Shown here: piece by piece, positions 22,286 through 36,993 of the stretch
How the letters are laid out: each line of letters begins with the position of its first letter
Numbering within the stretch: position 1 is the first letter of the stretch
Origin: Liquidambar formosana
Lineage: Eukaryota; Streptophyta; Magnoliopsida; Saxifragales; Altingiaceae
DNA length: 64,000 bases
Direction: 5' to 3'
NCBI GenBank assembly: GCA_039720395.1
Contig: CM077820.1
Location: 54,938,196-55,002,195 of the forward strand
Notes under the pieces: generated by a model
What the model was told of the DNA's origin: nothing
Databases searched by the model: none
Seen by the model: only the letters and a program-made list of their open reading frames with translations
Translations under genes and position numbers: made by a program

Positions 22286-25200
22286 GCCAAAACCCATGTA
22301 CACAAGACAATACATGTAGAAAAGATGGGAAAAAAAAAGAGCTCCATTTTAGAGCTTGAGAGAATCCAAAAAATGAGCAATCAAATACTCTAGACTATCC
22401 CCTTTATTCCTACTCCAAAAATAAAGGTTCTTCACCAAAAAAGGTTTAAGTCAATCAAAGAAGTTTCCACATTATAAAAAATTCTGTGGTTGCTTTCTTT
22501 TTAAACACATCAAAGCAATCCTTGTTGAACCACTTTCCACACCCCTTTTAAGTCCTTATTCTAGCTGGTGATCTACCATCCAAACATCAAGTCATAAGAG
22601 GTAGCAAGCAACACCCAATGGACCCTAAATAAATTGAACACAAAGCACCACAAAAACCATGCCATAGTGCAATTAGGAAGAGATGATCAACGGACTTTGT
22701 CACCTCTTTGCACATGATGCATCTATTAAGGCTTGAACAATTCTTACTTCAAGATGATCAATAGTTAGGCATTTATTTCTAACCACCAATCATGCAAAAA
22801 AGCAACCTTAGAAGGAACCATATCAATCAATACATTATTAGTTGGAAAAAAAGACTGCTCCGCTATTGCCTAACACCTTGAAATAGGATTTCATTGTGAA
22901 AACCCCACTGGAACTTGGCCGTCACACCAAAACATCATCCTCTCCCATGATAATAATCTTGACCTCATAAGTCTTCTGAAAAAACTCCAATACACTTTCC
23001 AACTCTCAATCATGAAAATGTCTAAAAAAAGGTGAGATTCCAATGCAATATTACCCTCTCCCAAACCACATAATCCTTCACCCACACATCTTTGTTCTCC
23101 GTAAACCCAAAAGGGTTGGGGAGTTTATCCAAAAGTGCTACATTTCCACACCAAACATCTCTCCAGAATCTAATCCTTCCACCCTTGCCCGCCGTAAAAG
23201 TGATGTGTTTTACAAATCCCATAATCCCTGATGAATAGCCTTCCAAAGCCCTAAACCATGGGAACCACTAGCTCCCCTTTGACCACCACCCCAGCCTCCA
23301 CACCATACTTTCAAACCACCACCTCTTTCCACAAACACTGACCGTTTCAACTTAATTTTTTTCTTTCTTCTTTTGTACTTTCATGTTCTCAATGACATGT
23401 TCCTGTAAACTCATGAACTTGTTTAATTAGAAAAGCAGAATAACATGGTTCTTTTGGTTGTGTCCATATTTTTCTTTATATTTTTATTCAATCATAATCT
23501 CAATGGAAGTGAGAATAACAAACTTTCCTCTTTCTATTGGTTATAGGCACATCACGAAATGCAAGAGTTCAACAGTTTGTGAACTATATATCTGATTTAG
23601 AAACCAAGTAAGTGAATTTATTCCCTTCCCTTCTTTATGAGATGTTTTACATTATTGTTGCCTTAATTTTTTCCATTGCTATTTTCATGATAAATATTTT
23701 ATTTTATTTGCTATTCTTACCTGTTTTGAATGTGCCCTGTTTCACAATGCAAGGGGAACTGCTCCTATAGTGCCGGAGTTTCCACCTAAACTTGATTGGT
23801 TAAATACAGCTCCCCTTCAATTACGCAAGGTAAATCCACTGTCTGGTTCTATGATTTTCAAATTAGTTTTTGTTGTTGTAGTAACCGCATATGCATTATA
23901 AACAATGATACATACCGTTTGCTTGAAATTTTATGGCTTATTTTGACTTTGCTAATCGTACTTTTAGCTTAGCTTATCTTTTAATGAATTTTTGTATAAT
24001 AAACAAAGAGTTCTCATAAATTTTCCAAAATTTTAAAATTTATTGAAGCCTATTTATCATTTACCATAAATCGTTTAGAAGAGGATTTTTAATTTTTTTA
24101 CCATGGTTTAGACATATACATTCATGTGCTGTTTCTGTATTTACACCTGTCTTACAATTAAAGAAATAATATATAGAAAACTCATTAAAATCATTAATCG
24201 ACACTTAAGCACCTTCCAGGTTATTGAATCCAGGTCTTATATCATCATACCCTGGCTGGGATGTAGTAGAACTGTAGAAGTGATAAGCTATGAGCTCTCA
24301 AGTATGGAATCTCCAACCTAAGTCCCCTTGGGTCTTTAAAATTGCTTTATTTTATGATTTTCTTATAGGTTTGTTAGGAACAAACACTGACATACATGAT
24401 CAACAATAGACTAGTTTAGAAATTATATTAAATTATTTGTGATACGTTTTTATTATTATACTGGTTATTATAGTGGTTCCTTTGCATATCATACAGCCTC
24501 TCAAATTATATAGCATTTGTAATGTAGTATTAGATAGTTTGCTTTATTCTTGCCAAACGTTTATATTATACAATCATATACTGCTTTAGTTCTCAACTGT
24601 TTCTATTTTTGAACAGGATTTAAAAGGAAAGGTGGTGCTACTCGATTTTTGGACGTATTGTTGTATAAATTGTATGCATGTGTTGCCGGATCTAGAATTT
24701 TTGGAGAAAAAATATAAGGATAAGCCGGTAAATCATCTTATTTCATTTCAGGCATTTTGTTCTGTTGGCTGTCTTAAATTTTTCAAGAAATAGGCTTCTA
24801 CTTGTAGCAAATTTCTTTTAAAAAATTTGAGAAAGTTTTATGAGATTCAGATTTTATTTTTCTTAATTTATTTTTAAAATTTATTGTCCAATGAACATAA
24901 TCATTCTGTAATTTCAATTTTGGAACACAAACATTGTATAAAACTGAACTTTTTTTGAGCCAGCAAATGCTATGAGAAAACTTGCCCAAGGTCACGAAAT
25001 GCATGACTCAAGAATCAAGATTGACTTGCTTATTGTGATTACTGGAGATTATAAAAAAAATCCTTCTTTAATGGCAATTACTTTACAAATGAAAATTTTT
25101 TTTTACAGGAAAAGTCTAACAAAGTAAATAGGAGGACACTTGTGAAATTGATGGACAAATGGGGTCCATTTTGCTTTGAAATGAATGGTGGATAGTGGAT

Positions 25201-28200
25201 ACAATGCCATAATGCCACGACTTTATGTGGAAAAAAAATTTATTCGTACTGCAGCATTCTAAATGTATATATGACTATATGTATACATATATACATCTGC
25301 ATATACCTATCCATAGGTTTGATCTGTTCTGGACCATCCTGTTAAGCCCTTATGGGACAAATCCGCCACAGCTGCTATTGAGTTTTTCAATATTACTCCA
25401 ATTTAAGTATGATTATCTGGCTGATTAATGAGCCGATTTTTAACTTATGTTCCATATATATTTGTTCTGTGGGCTTATATTTGTGCAGTTCACTGTTGTT
25501 GGAGTGCATTCTGCAAAATTTGATAATGAGAAAGACTTAGAAGCCATTCGCAATGCAGTATTACGCTATGGCATCAGTCACCCAGTAAGTCAAATGTTGG
25601 AACTTGGTATAATCAGAACTTATCTTTCTAGAAACATTTTGGGTGATGTTGAACTAATTTGATTACCAGATATTTCTCTTTGGTATGATTTAGTAGACAA
25701 CGTGGCCCTAAATAGAGTTGAACAACAGAAAAATATTTGTGTAGCCAAACCCAAGTACTTATTAATTCGGATAGAAGGCTTTGTTTGGTGTTCTTGTTTG
25801 TTTGTTCATGGTTGAATGTTGGTGCTTTAGACGTGGTAAAAGATTTCGTTCATCAGTTTGGAAGTAAGTGCCTCATGCTATTTTTTGGACTCTATGGAAG
25901 GAAAGGAAGATAAAAATTTTTTGAGGGGATTGAGCTTATGGTGGGAAATTTGATTCACAGAATAGCCATTCTAATTTTTGTGTGGAAAGACCCAAATGTT
26001 AGCTGTAATCGGGTGCCTTTTCAAAGCTTCCTCATGTCTTTGAAATTGTAATTCTTTCTCTGTCTTGGATGTTTGCATACCTCGCATGTACATGGGTTTG
26101 CGCCCCTTTCAATTTTTAACTACACAAAATTATTACTTGATAACAAAAAAAGAGAGGATAGTTTCCACTTATTATTCATTAGTATTACTATGATTTTTTT
26201 TTTGGGGGGGGGGGGGGGTTGTGGTGGTGGGGTTTTTCAAACCCAAAATTTAAATTCCAGAACATATTACTGTACTTCTATTTACATGTTCTTTTGTTCT
26301 TCAGTTGATTGCATAATGGAAATGCTATACAAAATGGAAACAACATGCACACACAATATCTATGCATATATATGTGTGTGTGTATGTGTGTTTGTGTGTG
26401 TGTATTATCATCTCCACCTATGATACTAGTCATTTACAGCGAATCTTACTTTGATTCTTTATCTTATTGAGCCTTTTAATTTATCAAGGTTGTCAATGAT
26501 GCGGATATGTATTTATGGCGAGAGCTAGGTGTAAATTCATGGCCTACATTTGTTATTGTTGGAGCCAATGGTAAGCTCCTTGCACAAATATCAGGCGAAG
26601 GTCGCCGTAAGGTACTGCTGTTCACCTTTAGCTTTTCCCATTGCTATTTTTGAAGGCATCTTTGTATAATTATGTAAACCCACAATGGTTTTTGATTTTA
26701 TGTGGTGATGAAATGTATGTTTTCATGTGTTTTGAATCTGGACTTAAAAATCGTGATATATCGACGATATATCGCGATATCGGAGGGTAACGATACGATA
26801 TATTGTTGCGAAATTGAAGAATTTTCAAAAAAAAAAAATATCGAACGATATCAGCGATATATCGAAGATATATTGAAGATATCGAAGATATATTGCTGAT
26901 ATCGTTCAAGATATCGACACTGTCATGTTTAAATGCCCTTTTGCTGGTTGTTGGTGAAATTTTTACACATTAGAATAGGTTAGGATTCACATATATATGT
27001 ACATTTTACTATGCTTAGTATTTCACATAATTTAAAATATTATTTCAAACCAATGGCCTTTGGTCTAATAGCACTCTATATTTAAATGTTACAAAAATCT
27101 ATTTCAATGTTATATAACATTTAAATGTTGAATTTGCAAAATTTTCTATTATTTATTTACTTAGCGCGGTATATTTTTTATACCCTACGCAACACATACT
27201 TGTATTATACATATTTAAATTGCAATATTTTGATGCTAGATTGTGTACTAGAGTTTAAATCATTGTTTCCCAGAGTTTCAATAAAAATATCTATGTTTAA
27301 CTCATAATATCTACTATATCTTTAAAACGATATCGATATTGTCGATATATCCAACGATATATCCGATATATCCATATTTTTGGACTCTCGATATATCCAT
27401 CGATATCGATATTAAAGTCCTTGGTTTTGATCCATCTTCTTAGATAAAAGACACTCATATTTATTCTAAATTTCAGGATAAATAACTTCAATCTGTTTGG
27501 TTCAGTCTGAACTAATTTATGAATTTCCATCATTATATAGAATAAAAGATATGGTTTTGCATGTTTCTCTAATATTTGAAAGGAAAACAACACTTATTGC
27601 ATGCATTGTCCTGCTTGTGTTGTAATCATGATGTTGTTATGTTTTCTGGCTTACTTCTTGCTGCCTTTAGAAGGAACTTTTAAAATTATGGGAAATCCAA
27701 AGTAAGAGGAAGGTTTTTTTAAAAAAAATTTGTTTATAATTATTTAATTATTTATTTTTTTAATAAAAGAAGGAAAAAAAAAAAAAGAAAAAAAAAATGT
27801 AATAGAGTGTCAAAGCAAGCACTTGAGGAATGAATATGGATTAATTTCTGAATTTGAGAACAATTCCCCTTAAGATACACTTGAAGGAAATTGGCCCAGT
27901 TGAAGCCCAGTGAAAAAACAGATTCTTAAGGGGAGATTATGGGTTATACTGAAACCCATTTTTTCTTGAAGTGCCTGTTTCTCAATGTCATCAAAACTTA
28001 TATTTTATTCAAATTATATAATGTTTACCTGATTGATTTATTTTTTGCAACAATAGTTATATGGGATTGTGTGATTGATACAAATTCAAATGCTATATGT
28101 AGGTGAATTTAATTGGCAGTTCTAGAACCACACTTCTTATTTTTCCATACTGTTACAGCTTCTTACGGTTTATACATATATGTCATGATTATGTCATGGT

Positions 28201-29656
28201 TGTATTAACTTAGGAACTTAGCAAATGATGAACTAGTAAAAAAAGAGTTGAAAGAAATTTTTTATTTTTCTCCTAGGATCTTGATGATTTAGTGGAGGCA
28301 GCTCTTCTATTCTATGGTGAGAAGAAGATCTTAGACAACACACCCATTCCATTGAGTTTGGAGAAAGATAATGATCCCCGTATATTGACATCCCCTTTGA
28401 AGTTTCCTGGAAAGCTGGCAGTCGATGTCCTCAACAACCGGCTGTTCATTTCAGACAGTAACCATAACCGCATAGTATGCTCTCTCTCTTTTTCTCTCTC
28501 TCTCTCTCACACACGCGCACACACAAATACAATGCATTATGGGATATGTGCTTTTTTGCCTGGTCCTGAGAATTAAGTTTTTGCTATTAAGTGTAAAATG
28601 CGGCATGTGGCTTAACACCTCTTGTAATATTCCCTCTCACCTGAAAATGAGATTTTTTTTCCTTACAAACTCCAATCATATAATTGCTTCATAACATTGC
28701 TCTGTAATGTCTGTCGAAGATATTTCTAAAGAACTATATGTCTAGATATGTTTGTTTCTTTTTCTTGGGTTCTGAAAAATTTATCATTGCGAAGATCATA
28801 GATTTGTTTTCTTTCATAGGGATTCTAAAAATTTTAACATAGGTTGATGCAGAGTTACCAGATTCGCTTGCCCCCCCATAGTACCGCGATCTGGGTTGCA
28901 CGAACCGGAACGCGAGTCGTTCGCGCACCAGTTCTCCAAAAATGGCGTCCCATTTTTCCTTGTAACACAACAGCCATGGAAAGAAAATAGAGAGAAGGAA
29001 AGGGGTTGAGAGAGAGAGTTGTGCTGACTACAGAATACTAGAGATATAGTGTTAGAGAGAGAGAGAGGTGTTATAGACTTGTAGGCTAGGTCTGGTCTGC
29101 TTTTTCTCCTGCAAAAGTTACTACTGTACAACTGTTCTTCTTGTTGATATCCATGATGCGCATGTGCATGCTCAAGAGTCTAGAAAGAACATGGGGAGGT
29201 TGAAGAAAGAGGAGTCACTGCTATACAGCTCTAACCAACTTAATAAAAAAATTAAAAAAAGTTACTAGTGAGTTACTTTCTATCACTAGAGAGTTACTGC
29301 AATTAAATAAGAGTTAAAAGAAAAAATAGGAGTCGTCGTTAACAACAAGAAAAAAATTTACTGCTATTACCAAAAACAAAGTTACTGCTCTTACTACAGA
29401 TTAAAAGAAATCAGTTGTTAAAAAAATTGTTAAGTTTTTGTTTCAAACTTTGAATCATTTTCATTTTAGGATGTTGGTTGTTTAAGTTTTATTATTTCAA
29501 ATGTTTAGCACTCTAGCCTTTTTTTAGTACTTTATCTCTCAATGGAATTAAATTTTTAGAAAATGTTACGAGTTGGAATTTTCCATTTTATATATTTATA
29601 TATATAGTGCTTCATTTCCTTATGGATATGATATTTAATTTTTTTAGAGTTGGTTC

Positions 29657-29700
<44 letters not shown>

Positions 29701-32700
29701 CCACTAAAGGTACCACAGTGATCCGAATAAGAGTTCTATAGTGTACCACGACCCAAAATAGCGAACCAACTAAGCCTACCCCCAAAGTATTGCGTACCGG
29801 GTAAAGCATCGTACCGCGTACCCGTACCCGTACCATGCCCCGGAGCGAACCATGCTCCAGGTAACATTGGGTTGATGCAATTTTATTATTTTCAACTTAA
29901 TTGATAAAACCTTATTTTGATTTTGAAAATAAATTTATTTTAGACTTTTTTATGTTCTTACTCTTTCAAATTTAACCAGTATGGGAAGAATAAACAAACA
30001 GCAACATTGTATGAAGAAAATGTTGCAGGATGGTTTGAGGAAAATTATTTCAGAGCATAAATGATCTAAATGCTGAGAAAATGATCTACTATGTTAAGAG
30101 CAGAAACATACTTACATTTTAGGATGTCAATATCAAGTTGTTGCACAGAGATGAAAATGTAGAGGCAAATTTGTAAATGAAGTACTACTCTGAGAGATAT
30201 GAAGTTGGTTGAATAGGGAAGGAATTTGTAAATTTGTGTTCCACCAGATATATAGTAAAGTAATAGGGAAAGGAGGAGGACGAGGAGGAGGAAGAGGAAG
30301 AGGAGGAAGCCGAAAAACAGGAAGAAGAAGAAGAAGAATAGGATAGGGATTTTTATTTTTTATTTTTTAATGGGTTTTTCAATAGACAATATCTGGTTGG
30401 AAAAGAAGACACTTGTGTAGTTGCGTGTGCCACCCAGCCTGCAATTTATAGGGATTTATTTTTTATTTTATTTTATTCTTTAATAGCCATTGATACATTC
30501 AAGTGGGCAGATCACTGGGTCACTATTTCAATAATTGGATCAGCCAGATGCACTTATTCATATAGTGGGTCATTATTTTTGTGCAAGTATTTGTATACAT
30601 ATTAATGTTCCTATCAGCGGCACATGTATGCGTAAGGCACATGTACTGATGTAGATTTGGTAAATTGGTCAATCAAATTAAAACAAGGGGCTTTAGGTCA
30701 GTATTTAGATTCTTGGGAGTCGTAAAGTGGACCCTCTGTTCAAGGCACACTGCAAGTTGAAATAAGGGGCTTTAGGTCAGTGGTTAGATTAGTTGATGGT
30801 CAACCTGCATTCAAGGCACAATGCCTTTGCTTTTATTACTTGTTTACAAATCCTAAACCAGTTCAGTTGCCAAGGCCTCGGGTCATTCAAAATATACCCT
30901 GTTTGAATAGTTCTTAGTTTCTTACTGCCTGTTTGCCTTGTCGGTTATATTTGTAAAACAGTCCTACTGGAGAATGAAACTGTCTACATTGGCAGCCACC
31001 AGTTTTCCAGATGGACCATCAGGGCTGGTCCAGATGTGATAACTATGTATGTAGTATTTGGTTCCTGACTTTATGATGCTGAATACCTTGTTAGACTAAA
31101 TTAGTTGGCTAGTTTCCTAGAGAAGAATATGAATATTCTGATAAGGGCCTGTATTCAAATACAATTGGATGGATAAAATGGTTTTCCTGCTCAATGTATT
31201 TAGCCATTTTTTGAGGGGGAGGTCACAAGATACTGTCCATATGTTGAACTAATTTTAAAGGAACTCCATCACATTGATGAAAGCTTGCTAATGTATTTGA
31301 AGGCAGAGAAACTTCTTTTTTCAATATTATTAAAGCTTATACAAAGCCTTGTTTCTTTACCATACCTGACTTTGAGATACTCCTTTTAGAAAAATTTGTT
31401 CTTAGCTGAATTTTTACAATATATGTAAATCTTATATCCTTTTCTCCTTTATGATCGTGGTGTGCATTTTAAGATATTTTGATGTAAAAATTCTAACTAA
31501 TTGTCGTTTCACATCTGGAGTTCAGGTGGTAACTGACCTAGACGGGAATTTTATGGTCCAAATTGGGAGTACAGGAGAGGAGGGATTACGTGATGGTACC
31601 TTTGATGATGCCACTTTCAATCGTCCTCAGGTAAGGATTAAATCAATGTATTCAGGAGTATGTTAGGTCTGTTATGTGGGCCCTAGTAGTGTATCAAATA
31701 GTTCTTTTATCTGTGTGTTTCCTTTCATTTGGAGAGGCATGCATACTTTCACCCCATTTTTCATGTTTAATGTTGGTTGTGTGTGCAATAACCTCATGTT
31801 TTATGTTTTTTTTAGGGCTTGGCTTACAATGCAAAGAAAAATCTCCTGTATGTTGCAGATACTGAAAACCATGCTTTGAGGTATGTGGTGACTTAGGAAG
31901 TATCATTCAATTGTTTGACAGGATAAGTTTTCTTCATTTTCTGGCATTGAAAAAAGGCTGAAAGAAGTTACCTTATTGTTAGTTTGTTACTAATGTTTTT
32001 GTTTTAATCTACGTGGGGTATTGTTTCCATAAGATAAGTTCAGATGCTTGTCTTCTAATTTTTCCGATTAATGGGAGAGATGTGCCTAAATGGATATGGA
32101 TTATTATATTGTGAAACAAAATGGTTCAGGCCTTGATTCAATATTGTTTCTAAAGGAAGTGCTGTGTCTGCTTCAAAAATGTCCGATCTGTATTTTAATG
32201 CTTGGAAAGTTTTATTGTCAATTTATGTAGTTTTTTAAAATTTGAAACTGACTGGGCAAATTTGATATCTCTGGGAAACCCAATCCTCGTTGATATTCGC
32301 ATTTCTGAAGAAGCATCTTTGAGAAATGAATTTAGGAACAGATTTACATAATGTTGAAGTTTGTCAACTGTGGCTTCTGAAACGTACAAGACATCCTGAT
32401 GAACTATAAATGCGAAATGAATTTTATAAGGGAACCTCTTCTTAAAACTGTACTAACATCGCTGAACGGAAGGAATGTGACGTAGTTTTAAAAATTTGTA
32501 TAGAAAAGCTGATATACTTAATTAAAACAATGGAATCTCTGAATGCATTTATTTTTCTTTTTGCTCCTTCCTTGTCAACTGCATAATGTAATATCTGAAG
32601 ATATCTTTTCTGTTCCCATTCTTTGTTTTGTTCACACTTCTTCCTCTTTCTTGCTACTATATGAAGAATGGATTCAATCTTATTCAGTTTACCTTCTGGA

Positions 32701-32758
32701 GACATGGCAATTAGGAATAACATTAATTGTATCATCCCAGATATCCATTATTCATTAC

Positions 32759-32789
<31 letters not shown>

Positions 32790-35700
32790 TATAAAGATTT
32801 GTTTAATTCTATCTGCTATTGTAGGGAGATTGATTTTGTTAATGAGACAGTGCAAACTCTTGCTGGAAATGGAACCAAAGGTTCTGACTACAAAGGGGGA
32901 GGAAAAGGAACCACTCAGGCAAGTTTGAAGAACTTTAATTTTGAGTGTTCATAAAGTTGCATATATACTGGTTTGTGGAAATAAGGGCCCTTTTATACAC
33001 AATATTAATCTGTTTAGTTAAGTGCTTTGATTATCATGTACTTTTATTAAAATTTCATATGGAATAATAAAATGAAATATCCAACTTACTAGATAAGGAT
33101 TTTCTTTAAATTTTTCATTCATTTTCATGTTCTTCAGCTCCTCAACTCTCCATGGGATGTCTGCTTTGAGCCTGTCAACGAGATGGTTTACATTGCAATG
33201 GCTGGCCAACATCAAATTTGGGTACACAATACAATAGAGGGAGTTACTAGAGCTTTCAGTGGTGATGGTTATGAAAGAAACTTGAATGGATCAAGGTAAT
33301 ATATGGAATAAACATATCCCATAGGAGTAATCATAAGTTGGATCTTTTTTTCTCTTTCATATTTTTCTGTTTCCTCGTCAGATTTTCTTTCAAGAAGTTG
33401 CTTTATGATATAGGATCAGGGTGAACTAGGTTGAACTAAATGAACTCTTGTTAACCACCAAAAACAAAATCAGATAAATTAAAATAAAATGAATTTCGCA
33501 TATATATGTTGTAAGCCTAAACTGTTCATGCCTTTTAATATCAGCAATTAATTTGATTACTATTTCTTTCTGGATACTGTTTGAATGACTTGAGAGTATG
33601 AATTGGCTTCAGTCAAGATGATATAATAGGCACAACTCATCTTAGGACATGTGTGTGCTCATAAGGTCTCAGTATAGTGACAGAAAAAAAAAAAAAAAAA
33701 AAAAAAAAAGAATCTTAAGTGAATCTTTTGTTGTAATTCCTCACTTTGTCTAACCCTCTAACTGAAGTGGTTTTGACCAATTTAAATAGAGACAGCATTC
33801 AGGTGGGCTGACTCCACTGGAATATGAAAATTTTGTTATCAACTATATATTTCTGCTTTATAATGTTATGAAAGTTGGGTGGGAAAAGGATGAATGGCCC
33901 CAAACGCAGGGTGGGTGGGAAGAATTAACTTCCAAGAATGGAGGTCGAGGCAGTCATAATTTATAAGGACTGATGCAGGGCAGAATTCAACATCATAAAC
34001 TATTAATTATTTTTTCAAAGTTCTCTAGTTTTCTTTTATTTTGATGAAACTTGTGACTTCATGATGTGATTGGGGCTAAATGAGCTCAAAGTCCACAATA
34101 TGATGTGATGACAAACCTGTGTTGTGAGTTTTGTGGTTAGGGTATTCACTCTGATTAGCTGTTCCAAATAATGGAAAAGGAAAATTTTTATCAAATGCTA
34201 TTTGATACCTTAGAATATATTTTTAGTTTTGAATTCTTCTGATAGATTAAGTCACAATTCATCTATTTCTTTACAAGTCTTTGTGCTTCCCTTGTGACAT
34301 GATTGTTTTCTACCAGACCATTATTTGCAAATTGCAATGGAAAGATTCACCTGTCATCCATTCTTTTTTACTTTTAATTTTTTTTTCACTATTATGGTAC
34401 TTTTAAAACTTTTCCATTGCTAATTATTCTGTCTTATTATTGAGATAGCTCTACAACTACGTCATTCGCACAACCTTCTGGAATTTCATTATCTCTGGGT
34501 AATCTGTTGGAATATTTAGTCATCTTTCATGATATTTAATTATGATCAAGAAATATTTACATGCAGTTGCAACTAATATAATGACAATTCTACTTGAATG
34601 TGTACCTGTAGATTTGAAGGAGTTATATGTTGCTGATAGTGAGAGTAGCTCCATTCGAGCACTTGACCTGAAAACAGGAGGATCAAGATTGCTAGCTGGT
34701 GGTGATCCGGTTTTATCAGACAACTTGTTTAGGGTACCTCTGTTTTAAATTAAGCAACCAGTTTCGTCTTGGACAAATATTCTGGCTTCAAAATAATTAT
34801 GTACACTATGTGGAGACAAATGATAATTTTTTATTGTCTTACATTTTTTACTTCACAGTCCACACCTGATTTCCTTCCAAATATTCTTACAATGTTTTGG
34901 CCTTTGCAGTTTGGAGACCATGATGGAATGGGTTCTGAAGTACTTCTTCAACATCCATTGGGTGTCTTATGTGGAAAGGATGGTCAACTTTACATAGCAG
35001 ATTCTTATAATCACAAGGTAGTTCTGATAATTGAAGTTAAGACGCTGTAGAGATAATAACTTTGATAATCTACAGCATGCATTTTTTAGGAAATTGGACA
35101 TTACAGTAGGTTTTCCACCAATTCACCTTGGAAAATATTGTGGTAACTTTTGGTGTTTTATGGTGAATTGTATCTCACTTATTATGCTTCAAAGATTTCC
35201 ATCTATGTCACTCATACTAAGGTGGCGCTTAAGTGGCCAATAATGTTACCATGCCATGCATTCATCTTAGGATTCAATTTCTTCCCATTGCTTCTTCAGT
35301 TACACTCACATTGTTGGTGAACATCATGGCTGACAAAACCATATATTAGTCCTTTAATGGTTATTTCAATCTTAAAAGTTGACATGCCCATTGGGTTTGG
35401 GTATATAGGTGTCGTTTAATTATTTCAAATTTGCATCGAATTATAACTTCCCTGCAAAATTGCTTTTAGAGTTTAATATATTTAGTCTATGGATCAAGTT
35501 CTATGACATGATCATTATAAACAATAGCTTTGGTAGGATAGTAATTACATTTATTTTCAAATTTCAGATCAAGAAGCTCGATCCGGCTACTAAAAGAGTT
35601 AGTACGTTAGCAGGTGTTGGGAAAGCTGGTTTCAGGGATGGAAGAACCCTAGTAGCCCAGGTTGGGAATTTTTAGTATCTTTTTGTTTCTTACAATTCTG

Positions 35701-36951
35701 CAGATATTAATGCTATAGCATGTTATGTTCTTCCTTCTGTAAGAATTAAAATTTCAAGAAATTTAGGTGGCTGAGTTTATTTATTTATTTCTATTTTTGA
35801 TGTCTATTTTACTTTTAGTATGTATCGCCATGTACAATTGAAGATGCAAATGAAAAAACAAGGCATTATTCAGGTGTATGGACCACAATATGAAATTAAT
35901 CTGGGAACTCTAATCAGGAAACTCCTTTAACCAGAATGCTGAAGTACTTTGTAGGTTAGGGTGGGATTAAATTAACCTGTGAAAATTTATATTAAGATTT
36001 TTATCCTCCTGAAATATTTTATTAAAAAAATAAAAATAAACTAGGGCAGAAGAATACTACAAAAGATTGATAATGGTTCAGTTATGCAGACTTGAATGTG
36101 TTATACTTCTAGTGAGTTTTTTGTCCTCTCAGTAAAATTCTTATGCACCTTGAGCATTAAATTTTAGAAACAAAGCTGACATATCTTGGGATGCTTCTCC
36201 TTTCTCAGGAGTTAATATTACTTGAAATCAGTAACAGTAAGACTTTCTTCCTTCATGATATAAAAATGCTGTAAATCCAATGAAAGAGAGAATTTAAAAG
36301 GACGTGCATATTTTTGGAAATTTGGCATTTGTGTGTAGCAGACAACAAGGTACGGCTCTTAGAATTTCATAATGGACTTCAAGTTTGAGATGCAAAACAA
36401 ATGAAAGTAAGTTTGAAGAGGAAATTGCTCACAGCTTTGAATCTCAGTAGCTGATGTGTGTGGTTGCTTTTTGCTATAAGACAGAAACACACTACAACTG
36501 TAATATGAAGATAAATGTGACTGGTCATGCTTTTTGAAGGGATTAGCCTCAATAATGGAGGATCGATATTTATGGTTGGGTCATGGGCTATAAAGAACAT
36601 TGCTCCTCTAATGAGGAGCACTCTGTAGCAGGACAAAGGATCTATGATGTGGAGCTTAAAAGGCTCAAGAACTTAGATTACGAGCTTAAAAGGCTCATAA
36701 TAAAGGAGAGATGTGGTCCTTGATAAAATAGAAAAAGAGGACAAATATATGATTTTAGATTAAATGTTTGAGTTAATGTTCTGAGGATGATGTTGGGGCT
36801 TAAGGGCTTTTGTATTGAATGATGACTTGTTGTAAAAATGAGTAACTGAAAGTGTTTGTAGTGCTTAAATTTATGGAGAGAAAAATGAAAGAGAAGAAAA
36901 GTTATAATTGTAAGTCTTCTTCATGCACTATAGATGCTAATATGTATAAAT

Positions 36952-36993
<42 letters not shown>

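Noticed and set aside
22891..23246. Host gene on the minus strand in SOQ1 intron 10
   Set aside because: The sequence is the zf-RVT end of a LINE and is broken by stops.
26073..26423. 116-residue frame in SOQ1 intron 14
   Set aside because: It runs through a G15 tract and a TG microsatellite; its sequence is compositional.
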